DNA from: JANOGU01 sp964602115
GTDB lineage: Bacteria > Pseudomonadota > Alphaproteobacteria > Rhodobacterales > Rhodobacteraceae
Assembly (NCBI GenBank): GCA_964602115.1
Contig: CAZRQN010000147.1
Coordinates: 1-6,843 of the forward strand
DNA: 6,843 nt
Direction: 5' to 3'
The stretch's first letter is position 1. Each line of letters begins with the position of its first letter. Shown one piece after another: positions 1-6,233 of this stretch. A program made the translations under genes and the position numbers. The notes beneath the pieces are model-generated. The model made no database searches. It had not been told where the DNA came from and was given only the letters and a program-made list of their open reading frames with translations.

Positions 1-275
1 ACGAGATTGTCCGCGACCGGCTGAACGAGGAGTTGCTGAAGCTCTGGGCGCGGACGGGCAAGACCATTGGCTTTGTCACCCATTCCATCCCCGAGGCGGT
101 GTTCCTCTCCACCCGGATCGTGGTCATGTCGCCGCGTCCGGGGCGGATCACCGACATCATCGACAGCCCCCTGCCGCGCGAGCGCCCGCTCGACATCCGC
201 GACAGCCGGGCGTTCATCGAGATCGCCCACCGGGTGCGCGAAGGGCTGAGGGCGGGGCATGGCGATGAGGACTGA
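1..275 (+). CDS. ABC transporter ATP-binding protein, C-terminal part (5' truncated by the window edge)
   Basis: This is the end of the ATPase that would power the importer encoded downstream. The reading frame is open from base 3, and the beginning of the gene lies outside the window, so Walker A, the signature motif and Walker B cannot be seen. The visible part has the H-loop (switch) histidine in VTHSIPEAVFL (codon 81-83). It is followed by a strand and the segment VVMSPRPGRI, then a charged C-terminal helix. This order and the PRPGRI motif are typical of ATPases of the nitrate/sulfonate/taurine/thiamine-precursor import family (SsuB, TauB and ThiZ types). No true start codon belongs here; an in-frame TTG at 33 is an internal leucine codon. 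The next gene on the same strand begins 57 bases downstream, and permeases and a binding protein follow, so it is presumably the first or an early gene of that operon. The family call is solid; the specific substrate is not determined by this fragment. Confidence 0.88.
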   Translation, partial: EIVRDRLNEELLKLWARTGKTIGFVTHSIPEAVFLSTRIVVMSPRPGRITDIIDSPLPRERPLDIRDSRAFIEIAHRVREGLRAGHGDED

Positions 276-332
276 AGCCGCATCCGGCCTGCCGGCAGCC
301 TGCCGGGGCCGCGACAGAAAGGCGTTGCCCGC

Positions 333-668
333 ATGAACCCCGGCACGCTGCTCTGGCTTGGCACCACGATGGCGGTGTATCTCGCCGCCTCGACGGCATT
401 GCGCGCCTATGTCGGGCGGGCGGAGGTCTGGATCATCCTGCTGGCGCTGGCGCTCTATTGCCTCGGCAACCTGATGATGGTGCGGCTGATGCGCGAGTCG
501 GGCATGGCGGTGGCGATCTCGCTTTCGGCCGTGCTGCAATTGGTCATGGCCACCGCCGTGGCCGTGGCTTTCTTCGCCGAGCGCCCGACCGGGCAGCAAT
601 GGTTGGGGATCGGATTGGGAATTCTGGCCGTGGCGCTGATCGTCTGGCCGCAGGGAGGACAGGGATGA
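333..668 (+). CDS. Small multidrug resistance-like (DMT superfamily) four-helix membrane protein
   Basis: The 111-residue product has four predicted membrane helices (about residues 5-25, 33-52, 58-80 and 87-106) and the length usual for the SMR family (about 105-115). From GMAVAISLSAVLQ through FFAERPTGQQWLGIGLGILAV it lines up by eye with the TM3-TM4 half of EmrE-type proteins. The TM1 glutamate that SMR pumps use to bind protons and cationic drugs (E14 in EmrE) is absent: my alignment places Tyr16 there, and there is no acidic residue in TM1. A typical drug/proton antiport role is therefore doubtful. It may instead be a lipid-handling or accessory membrane subunit, as in ArnE/ArnF-type relatives. 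The ATG at 333 follows an AGAAAGG ribosome-binding-like stretch (316-322) with a rather long 10-base spacing. Its stop overlaps the start of the next gene (ATGA, 665-668). Placement inside an ABC importer operon suggests a role linked to transport. The fold call is moderately firm; the function is unknown. Confidence 0.72.
   Translation: MNPGTLLWLGTTMAVYLAASTALRAYVGRAEVWIILLALALYCLGNLMMVRLMRESGMAVAISLSAVLQLVMATAVAVAFFAERPTGQQWLGIGLGILAVALIVWPQGGQG
652..664 (+). promoter_or_regulatory. Strong ribosome binding site for the exported protein gene
   Basis: An AGGGAGGA core lies just upstream of the ATG at 665, inside the last codons of the membrane protein gene. It fixes the start at 665 rather than at the much earlier in-frame ATG at 458, which lies inside the preceding gene and would give no signal peptide. 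Confidence 0.7.
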
Positions 669-1159
669 AGGTGAAGGCGGCCATTCTGGCGCTGATTCTG
701 GCGACCGGGGCACAGGCGGGCGATCTGCCCAAGACGGGGGCGAACCCGCCGCAGCCGGAGTACGAGACCGCCTATGACGGCCGGTTCGACCTGCGCGCGA
801 CGCTGGTGGTGGATCGCACCGGCGAGGCGCCGATGGCGCTCGATAAGGCGGTGCAGCTGCGCCTTGATGTGGCCTTCAAGGCCGGAGAGGGCGCCAAGCC
901 CGCCGATCTGGCGCTGAACTGCCGCATCGTGCTGATCGGCACCGATGGCAAGCAATCCGCGCCGGTGCGCGACGGCCCCTGCTACGAGGGGGCGCTGGCG
1001 CCGGGACGCGGCTGGGTGGAGATGGGCGAGCCGCTGAAATTCCGCCCCAGCCGCTACGCCGCCGCCGGCACCGGCGGGGTCCTGGTGGAAGTGCGGGCCG
1101 GCAAGGGGCGGACGCGCAAGCTGATGGCCACCTATGGCTGGGCGCCGGAGGCTCCGTGA
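665..1159 (+). CDS. Exported protein of unknown function (164 aa, signal peptide)
   Basis: I do not recognise a family. The N-terminus is a clear Sec signal peptide: MKVK, a hydrophobic core AAILALILATG, and an AQA cleavage site before Gly19, so the mature protein of about 146 residues should be periplasmic. It is not a lipoprotein, as no lipobox cysteine is present. The mature part alternates short hydrophobic, strand-like stretches (FDLRATLVVD, AVQLRLDVAF, NCRIVLIG, GVLVEVRAG), suggesting a small beta-rich domain. It has exactly two cysteines, Cys86 and Cys106, which could form a disulfide in the periplasm. The start codon overlaps the stop of the membrane protein gene, and its own stop overlaps the GTG of the acetyltransferase gene (GTGA, 1156-1159), so it is probably translated in step with the importer genes. 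An accessory role at the periplasmic face of the transporter is inference from position only. Confidence 0.75.
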   Translation: MKVKAAILALILATGAQAGDLPKTGANPPQPEYETAYDGRFDLRATLVVDRTGEAPMALDKAVQLRLDVAFKAGEGAKPADLALNCRIVLIGTDGKQSAPVRDGPCYEGALAPGRGWVEMGEPLKFRPSRYAAAGTGGVLVEVRAGKGRTRKLMATYGWAPEAP

Positions 1160-1635
1160 CAGCAATGGCGGCAAAGGCCGGGGATCGGGTGGCGCTGCGC
1201 CTGGCGCAGGCGGCCGACCTGCCGGCCTGCGCCGCCATCGTCAATGACGTGATCGACGAGACGCCTTGGCTGCCGCGCACCAAGACCCGTGATGAGATCG
1301 CGGCGCTGTTCACGCCGGACCTGCTCTCCCGCCGGGTGCTTCTGGTGGCCGAGGCCGGGGGCGAGATCGCCGGCTATCTCTCCGCCACGCCGGAGGGGCT
1401 GATCCCGGCGCTGTTCCTCGCGCCCGCCTACCGGCGCCAGGGGATCGGCGCCCGGCTGCTCGACGCCGCCAAGGCGCACTTCCCTGGGGGCCTGAGCCTC
1501 ACCGTCTTCGAGGCCAATGCCGAGGCCCGCCGCTTCTATGAGCGGGAAGGGCTGGTCGAGGACCCCTCCGGCCGCGACGAGGACACCGAGGAAGGGATTC
1601 CGATGCTGCTCTATCGCTGGATGGGCGCGGCATGA
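1156..1635 (+). CDS. GNAT family N-acetyltransferase
   Basis: A 159-residue cytoplasmic enzyme of the GCN5-related acetyltransferase family, which moves an acetyl group from acetyl-CoA to an amine. The acetyl-CoA-binding motif A is clear: a strand LFLAP followed by AYRRQGIGARLLDAA (about residues 85-105), containing the R/Q-x-x-G-x-G pyrophosphate loop. Motif B follows as LTVFEANAEARRFYEREGL (115-133), with the usual Asn (N121) and Tyr (Y128) positions. The GTG at 1156 is preferred because GGAGG (1147-1151) lies only 4 bases upstream and the start overlaps the previous stop. An in-frame ATG at 1165 would shorten the protein by three residues but leaves a 13-base spacing. The gene ends in an ATGA overlap with the first permease gene. 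Its substrate is unknown. Position in an importer operon fits modification of an imported amine or of a transporter component, but nothing in the sequence proves this. Confidence 0.88.
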   Translation: MTAMAAKAGDRVALRLAQAADLPACAAIVNDVIDETPWLPRTKTRDEIAALFTPDLLSRRVLLVAEAGGEIAGYLSATPEGLIPALFLAPAYRRQGIGARLLDAAKAHFPGGLSLTVFEANAEARRFYEREGLVEDPSGRDEDTEEGIPMLLYRWMGAA

Positions 1636-2516
1636 GGAACAGCCTGCCGATCCTCGCCGTCCTCGGCCTGATCCTCGCGCTGTGGTATGCCGCCGCCGTG
1701 CCGATGAACGCCCCGCAGGTGCGCGGGGCGGCGGCGCGGGCGGGGGCGGAGCTGACCCTGCCGGCGCTGGTCGCGGCCACGATGTCGGAAGACCGGCCGA
1801 TGATGGCGGCACCGCATCAGGTGGCGGCGGCATTGTGGGAGGGGATCGCCGGCCAGCCGGTCAATTCCAAGCGCAGCCTGGTCTATCACGGCTGGATCAC
1901 CCTGCAGGCGACGCTGACCGGGCTGGCCCTCGGTCTGGCGGTGGGCATCGGGCTTGCCGTGGGCATCGTCTATTTCCGGGTGATGGAACGCTCGGTGATG
2001 CCCTGGGCGGTCATCAGCCAGACGATCCCGATCGTCGCCCTGGCGCCGATGATCGTCGTCCTGTCCAACTCGCTCGGCCTCGGCGACCGGCTGGGGGTAG
2101 AGAACCGGCTGGTGTCCAAGACCATCATCGCCGCCTATCTGAGCTTCTTTCCGGTGCTCGTCGGCATGGTGAAAGGGCTGCGCAGCCCCGATGCGATGCA
2201 GATCGACCTTCTGGCCACCTGGAACGCCAGTGCCGGGCAGGAGTTCCGCAAGCTGCGCCTGCCGGCCTCGATCCCCTATCTCTTCGCCTCGCTGAAGGTG
2301 GCGGTGGCGGCCGCGCTGGTGGGGGCCATCGTCGGCGAACTGCCCACCGGGGCGATCGAGGGCCTGGGCGCGCGGATGCTGGTGGCCAGCCAGTTCGGCC
2401 AGCCCTTGCTGATGTGGGCCTCGCTCTTCGCTGCCGCCCTGCTGGCCGGGGTGCTGATCCTGGCGGTGGGCTGGATCGAACGTGCGGTGCTGATCGCCAC
2501 GGGGGCGCGGCGATGA
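1632..2516 (+). CDS. ABC transporter permease (binding-protein-dependent, first of two)
   Basis: The 294-residue inner-membrane protein is a BPD_transp_1-type permease of the importer. An N-terminal helix (about 5-24) is followed by an unusually long hydrophilic stretch (about 25-88). Five further helices follow near 92-114, 121-146, 162-183, 218-236 and 259-283. The cytoplasmic EAA loop that docks on the ATPase is visible as LLATWNASAGQEFRKLRLPASIP (in two parts, residues 193-203 and 204-215), with the conserved Gly and the L-P end. The segment SQTIPIVALAPMIVV is typical of SsuC/TauC/ThiX-like permeases. The ATG overlaps the stop of the acetyltransferase gene (ATGA, 1632-1635) and there is no strong ribosome binding site of its own, so translation probably depends on coupling. 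The next permease starts in the same manner at 2513. The two permeases most likely form a heterodimer. Transport of a thiamine precursor, pyrimidine or similar small solute is inferred from the binding protein. Confidence 0.93.
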   Translation: MRNSLPILAVLGLILALWYAAAVPMNAPQVRGAAARAGAELTLPALVAATMSEDRPMMAAPHQVAAALWEGIAGQPVNSKRSLVYHGWITLQATLTGLALGLAVGIGLAVGIVYFRVMERSVMPWAVISQTIPIVALAPMIVVLSNSLGLGDRLGVENRLVSKTIIAAYLSFFPVLVGMVKGLRSPDAMQIDLLATWNASAGQEFRKLRLPASIPYLFASLKVAVAAALVGAIVGELPTGAIEGLGARMLVASQFGQPLLMWASLFAAALLAGVLILAVGWIERAVLIATGARR

Positions 2517-3355
2517 GCTGGATTGTCGGCGCCGTTGCGGTCTGGCTGGCGCTCTGGGTGCTGAACGTGCGGCTGTCGCGCAGTCAGACGCGGCCGGCGC
2601 GGCTCCTGGCGCCGGCGCTGTTCGGTCTTGCGATGCTCGTCCTGTGGGAAGGGCTGGTGCGCGGACTTGCGGTGCCGGAGGTGATCCTGCCGGCGCCCAC
2701 GGTGGTTCTGCGCGCGATGGGGGCCAATGCCGGCACCCTGTGGCAGGACTTTTCCCAGACCATCCTCAAGGGTGCGGTGCCCGGCTATGTGATGGGCTGC
2801 GGCGCGGCGGTGGCGACGGCGTTGCTGATCGACCGCTCGCCCTTCCTGACCCGGGGCCTTCTGCCGGTCGGCAATTTCGTCGCCGCTTTGCCCATCGTCG
2901 GCGTGGCGCCGATCATGGTGATGTGGTTCGGCTTCGGCTGGCAGTCCAAGGCGGCGGTCGTGTTCTGCATGGTGTTCTTTCCGGTGCTGGTGAACGCCGT
3001 GGCCGGGCTTCAGGCCGCCGATCCGATGCAGCGCGACCTGATGCGGACCTGGAGCGCCGGCTGGGCGATGACGCTGTGGAAGCTGCGCCTGCCGGCGGCG
3101 ATGCCCTTCGTCTTCAACGGGCTGAAGATCGCCTCCACGCTGGCGGTGATCGGGGCCATCGTCGCCGAATTCTTCGGCTCGCCGACGCGGGGGATGGGAT
3201 TCCGCATCTCCACGGCGGTGGGATCGCTTGCCCTGCCCATGGTCTGGGCGCAGATTGTCGTCGCGGCCCTCGCGGGCACGGCGTTCTACGGCTTCGTGGC
3301 CTGGGCCGAGGCCCGCGTCACGTTCTGGCACCCGTCGCAGAGGCGGCGGGGATGA
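2513..3355 (+). CDS. ABC transporter permease (second of two)
   Basis: The 280-residue membrane protein is the partner of the preceding permease. It shows an extra N-terminal helix (2-18), a short basic cytoplasmic-type linker (RLSRSQTRPAR), and then the usual core helices starting near 32-48. The motif VPEVILPAPTVVLRAM just after the second helix is the P-x-P-x-x-V signature common at the start of nitrate/taurine/thiamine-precursor permeases. ALPIVGVAPIMVMWFGFG (125-142) and the EAA loop RDLMRTWSAGWAMTLWKLRLP (in two parts, residues 174-184 and 185-194) match the family closely. The start is an ATGA overlap with the preceding gene. The stop TGA (3353-3355) overlaps a possible eight-codon reading frame that bridges to the binding-protein gene. 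The EAA loop of this copy is closer to the common pattern than that of the first permease. Confidence 0.93.
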   Translation: MSWIVGAVAVWLALWVLNVRLSRSQTRPARLLAPALFGLAMLVLWEGLVRGLAVPEVILPAPTVVLRAMGANAGTLWQDFSQTILKGAVPGYVMGCGAAVATALLIDRSPFLTRGLLPVGNFVAALPIVGVAPIMVMWFGFGWQSKAAVVFCMVFFPVLVNAVAGLQAADPMQRDLMRTWSAGWAMTLWKLRLPAAMPFVFNGLKIASTLAVIGAIVAEFFGSPTRGMGFRISTAVGSLALPMVWAQIVVAALAGTAFYGFVAWAEARVTFWHPSQRRRG

Positions 3356-3378
3356 CAACAGGGGAGATCACGGAATGA
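3352..3378 (+). other. Possible eight-codon coupling minicistron between permease and binding protein
   Basis: ATG at 3352 overlaps the permease stop (ATGA), and the frame MTTGEITE ends in a TGA that overlaps the binding-protein ATG (ATGA, 3375-3378). Its middle contains GGGGAG (3361-3366), which is the ribosome binding site of the binding-protein gene at an 8-base spacing. It would carry ribosomes from the permease gene to the binding-protein gene. It may equally be chance, since such a short frame is easily formed by ATGA sites. Confidence 0.25.
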
Positions 3379-4367
3379 AGCGACTTCTGGCAGGCGTGAT
3401 GCTGGCAGCCTTTGCCGCCGGCGGGGCCTGGGCGCAGGACAAGGTGCGCCTGCAACTGAAATGGGTGACGCAGGCGCAGTTCGCCGGCTATTACGTCGCC
3501 GAGGCCAAGGGCTTCTACAAGGACGAGAACCTCGACGTCGAAATCCTTCCCGGCGGTCCGGACATCGCCCCCGAGCAGGTTGCGGCCGGCGGCGGCGCCG
3601 ATGTGATCACCACCTGGATGGCGGCGGGCCTTGCGGCGCGCGAGCGCGGCGTGGCGCTGGTCAACATCGCCCAGCCGTTCAAGAACCAGGGCCTGTCCTT
3701 CGTCTGCCGCAAGGACATGGGCGTCGCCTCGACCGCCGATTTCCCGGGCAAGACCCTCGGCGTCTGGTTCTATGGCAACGAATATCCGTTCTACGCCTGG
3801 ATGGCCAAGCTCGGCCTCGCCACGGACGGTTCCGCCGGCGGCGTGACGGTGCTGAAGCAGGCTTTCGACGTCGAGGCGCTGCTCAAGGGCGAGGCGCCCT
3901 GCATCTCGGTGATGACCTACAACGAATATGGCCAGGTGCTGGATGCCGGCTACAAGCCCGAGGATCTGGCCTTCTTCTCCTATGGCGACGAAGGGGTGAA
4001 GGTGCTTGAGGACGGGCTTTATGTGCTGGAGGACCGGCTGGCCGACCCGGCCTTCAAGGACCAGATGGTGCGCTTCGTCCGCGCCTCGATGAAGGGCTGG
4101 AAATATGCCGAACAGAACCCGGACGAGGCGGCGCAGATCATCGTCGATGCCGACCAGACCGGCCTGCAGACGCTGGACCATCAGAAATACATGATGGGCG
4201 AGGTCGCCAAGCTGACCGCCGGCTCCAACGGCGCGCTCGATCCGGCCGATTTCGACGCCACCGTGGCCGCGCTGCTGGCGGCCGTCTCGCCGGAGAACCC
4301 GGCGATCACCAAGGCGCCGGAGGGCATGGCCTGGACCCACGAGATCACCGACGCCGCGCTGCAGTGA
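3375..4367 (+). CDS. NMT1/THI5-like periplasmic substrate-binding protein of the ABC importer (ThiY type)
   Basis: This 330-residue protein captures the solute in the periplasm and hands it to the permeases. A Sec signal peptide covers residues 1-20 (MKRLLAGVML start, cleavage after AWA before Gln21), and there is no lipobox. The mature start KVRLQLKWVTQAQFAGYYVA, followed by KGFYKDENLDVEILPGG and a GGGADV strand, is the hallmark of the NMT1/THI5 family and closely resembles ThiY, which binds formylaminopyrimidine precursors of thiamine. WFYGNEYPFYAWM (131-143) and MTYNEYGQVLDAGY (180-193) supply aromatic residues likely to line the pocket. The length is normal for the family. A GGGGAG ribosome binding site at 3361-3366 fixes the ATG at 3375; earlier in-frame ATGs lie inside the permease gene. 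The gene ends the operon and is followed by a terminator. Alternatives to a hydroxymethyl- or aminopyrimidine ligand are a degradable pyrimidine or riboflavin, since related carriers serve those. Family certain, ligand open. Confidence 0.92.
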   Translation: MKRLLAGVMLAAFAAGGAWAQDKVRLQLKWVTQAQFAGYYVAEAKGFYKDENLDVEILPGGPDIAPEQVAAGGGADVITTWMAAGLAARERGVALVNIAQPFKNQGLSFVCRKDMGVASTADFPGKTLGVWFYGNEYPFYAWMAKLGLATDGSAGGVTVLKQAFDVEALLKGEAPCISVMTYNEYGQVLDAGYKPEDLAFFSYGDEGVKVLEDGLYVLEDRLADPAFKDQMVRFVRASMKGWKYAEQNPDEAAQIIVDADQTGLQTLDHQKYMMGEVAKLTAGSNGALDPADFDATVAALLAAVSPENPAITKAPEGMAWTHEITDAALQ

Positions 4368-4384
4368 TCGTCTGACCTGAATGC

Positions 4385-4416
4385 AGGGGCGGGGGCCGCG
4401 AGGTCTCCGCCCTTTT
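4385..4416 (+). terminator. Intrinsic terminator of the ABC importer operon
   Basis: Eleven consecutive base pairs (4387-4397 with 4402-4412, two of them G-U) close a GCGA tetraloop, a stable GNRA type. TTTT follows at 4413-4416. It lies 20 bases after the stop of the binding-protein gene and has a T tract only in the + direction. Confidence 0.8.
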
Positions 4417-4437
4417 CCCTTGCCCCGCCGACCATCC

Positions 4438-4470
4438 CCCCATCCCTCCCGCTGGTGGGAGGGGATGGGG
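4438..4470. repeat. GC-rich bulged hairpin in the convergent intergenic gap
   Basis: The left arm 4438-4450 (CCCATCCCTCCC and one more C) pairs with the right arm 4457-4470. This gives 13 pairs with one bulged G (4464) and a six-base loop GCTGGT. There is no T tract on either side, so it is not a classical intrinsic terminator. It may help end transcription from the - strand gene, whose stop is at 4519, or be a copy of a dispersed palindromic repeat. The rest of the gap (4471-4518) shows nothing recognisable. Confidence 0.5.
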
Positions 4471-4518
4471 CGGGGGGATCGGGCGGAGCGTCGGAGGACG
4501 TGAGGCTGCGGTTGCCGC

Positions 4519-6228
4519 TCAGCCGTCCAGCGCCTCGATCCGCACCTCGTCGTGCAGGAGCTGCACGAGGAAGGGCGCGGGGGCGTAGAGATCCGGCGCC
4601 TCGGACGCCAGCCGGGCGAGATCGGCGCGCAGTACCAGCGCGCCCCGGTCCTCGGCCCAGAGCATCGGTCCCGGCAGCATGCGCTTCCAGCCTCCGCCGA
4701 GCACCAGGACGAGGTCGATGTCGCCCGGCCGCGCCGCTGCCCCGCTGCCCAGGAGCTTCAGCCCCTGATTGGCCAGCGCCGCGCGCAGCCGCGCCTCGAT
4801 CTCCGCCTGCGCCACCGCCGGCGCCCTGACCATGCCCAGTCCGGCGGCGACGCCGGCCACCACTTCCGCCTTGCCGGTGCGCGTCGTCTCCACGGCCATC
4901 GCCCGGTGCAGCGCCCCGCGCATCGCGGCCAGGATGCCGGGCCCGCGGGTGACGACAGGCACCCTGCCGATCCGGGCGAGGAAGGCCGCCAGAACCGTCG
5001 CGCCGGCGGCCCCCGGCGCCTCGACGATCTCGGCCAGACGTCCGCCCTCCGGCCCGAGGATCCCCAGGCCCGCAGATCCCGGCGGACCGAGCGAGGCCAC
5101 CGGGGCGGCCCCGGCATCGGCCGGCAACGGCGATCCGGCCCAGGGCCCGGTCAGCAGATGCAGGTCGGCCATGGCCGGTGCTCCGGGCAGCGCCGGCGTC
5201 ACCCGCGCCCAGGCGGCCGCCTCGGTCGCCGCAGCGATCCGCCCGGCCTTGACCGAGGCGGCAAGCCCCTCGGCCACCGCCTGCAGCGCCACCTGCAGCG
5301 TCGCCTCGGCAGATTCGATCAGCGTCACCTGCATGCCGGCGACGGCGGCGGCGCGGGCGATGTCGGCGCCCTCGGCGCCCCAGATCGCCACCCGCTCTGG
5401 CAGGGCGGGGGAACGCGCCGCCGCCCGGCAGCGCCGCTCGGCGGCGGCCAGCGCCGTCAGCGCCTGGGCCTGGGGCCGGGCGGCAAGCTCCTCGACCACC
5501 ATCGCTTCCAGCACCAGCCCCTGTTCCAGGGGAAAGAGCATCGCGGCCTCGGCGCAATCGACGATCCGCGACGGCGCGGCCAGCGGCGATTTCGCCGCCT
5601 CGCTCCGGGCCGATGCCACGGCGGCGCGGAAGGCGGCGGGATCGGCGAAACCCTCGCGGCGCCCGCCGGTCGGGCGGGCCGGGGGAGCGCCTTCGGCGAA
5701 GGCGATGGCGGCCTCGGCCAGACCTGCCCGGGGCACCCTGCGGTCGAAAAGGCCGGCCGAGACCGGCGATCCGCCTGCCAGCGCCGCCAGCGCCGCACCA
5801 CCGATCAGGCGCGGCAGGCGCTGGGTGGCGCCGCTGCCCGGGCAGCGCTCCATCGTCGCGGCGGGAAAGACCAGCACCGCGCCTTCGGCCCCCAGCCGGT
5901 AATGCGCGGCAAGCGCAAGAGCGGCGCCGTCGCCGCTGGCCCGGCCCTGCACCGCCGCCACCACCGGCACGGGCAGTTCTTCGATCATGGCGCAGATCTC
6001 GGCCAGGGTCGGGGCGTCCTCGTCCCCAGCCAGGCCGGCGCCGTCCGAAGCGAAGTCCGGCCCCTCCGACAGGAGCGCCACGGCACGGACATCGGGCGGA
6101 AGATCGGCCAAGGCCGCGCCCAGGCCCCGGCGTACCGCCGGCGACAAGGCATTGTCCGGCGCGGCATCAAGGACCAGCGCCAGAACCTTGCCGATCCGCT
6201 CCGCTCTCACCGGCGCCGCCGCCGCCAT
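4519..6228 (-). CDS. Degenerate multifunctional fatty-acid-oxidation-like protein (crotonase plus 3-hydroxyacyl-CoA dehydrogenase fusion), probable pseudoenzyme
   Basis: The 569-residue cytoplasmic protein keeps the FadB/FadJ-like domain order. A crotonase part (about 1-215) includes ALALAAHYRLG and GSGATQRLPRLIG. A linker helix region follows (220-275), then a Rossmann-like part starting PERVAIWGAEGADIA (277-291). The C-terminal dehydrogenase domains include DIDLVLVLGGGWKRMLPGPM (503-522). It is about 130 residues shorter than the usual 700 or so. By eye, both crotonase catalytic glutamates are replaced by alanine (GGGLELAL-type motif read as GDGAALAL; the P-E-V position read as PAAT). The nucleotide loop G-x-G-x-x-G has become GAEGAD, and the catalytic His of the L-H-F-F-S-P motif is missing (ILGPEG, 390-395). 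The ATG at 6228 is chosen because GGAGGA lies six bases upstream and a promoter sits just before it; longer in-frame starts reach back to 6369. The frame is intact, so it is probably not a decaying pseudogene. Architecture firm, loss of activity inferred. Confidence 0.82.
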   Translation of the reverse strand: MAAAAPVRAERIGKVLALVLDAAPDNALSPAVRRGLGAALADLPPDVRAVALLSEGPDFASDGAGLAGDEDAPTLAEICAMIEELPVPVVAAVQGRASGDGAALALAAHYRLGAEGAVLVFPAATMERCPGSGATQRLPRLIGGAALAALAGGSPVSAGLFDRRVPRAGLAEAAIAFAEGAPPARPTGGRREGFADPAAFRAAVASARSEAAKSPLAAPSRIVDCAEAAMLFPLEQGLVLEAMVVEELAARPQAQALTALAAAERRCRAAARSPALPERVAIWGAEGADIARAAAVAGMQVTLIESAEATLQVALQAVAEGLAASVKAGRIAAATEAAAWARVTPALPGAPAMADLHLLTGPWAGSPLPADAGAAPVASLGPPGSAGLGILGPEGGRLAEIVEAPGAAGATVLAAFLARIGRVPVVTRGPGILAAMRGALHRAMAVETTRTGKAEVVAGVAAGLGMVRAPAVAQAEIEARLRAALANQGLKLLGSGAAARPGDIDLVLVLGGGWKRMLPGPMLWAEDRGALVLRADLARLASEAPDLYAPAPFLVQLLHDEVRIEALDG

Positions 6229-6233
6229 GCATG

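Noticed and set aside
288..306. Short direct repeat CCTGCCGG twice, with a 10-base palindrome, before the SMR-like gene
   Set aside because: It is short and low in complexity for GC-rich DNA. No T tract or known operator is present, so it is likely chance.
458..664. Upstream start at 458 for the exported protein gene
   Set aside because: It lies inside the SMR-like gene in another frame, would bury the signal peptide, and is inferior to the strong site before 665.
2276..3358. Long - strand open frame opposite the second permease
   Set aside because: The product is rich in His, Arg and Gln and looks like an antisense shadow. The + strand frame has membrane helices and the EAA motif.
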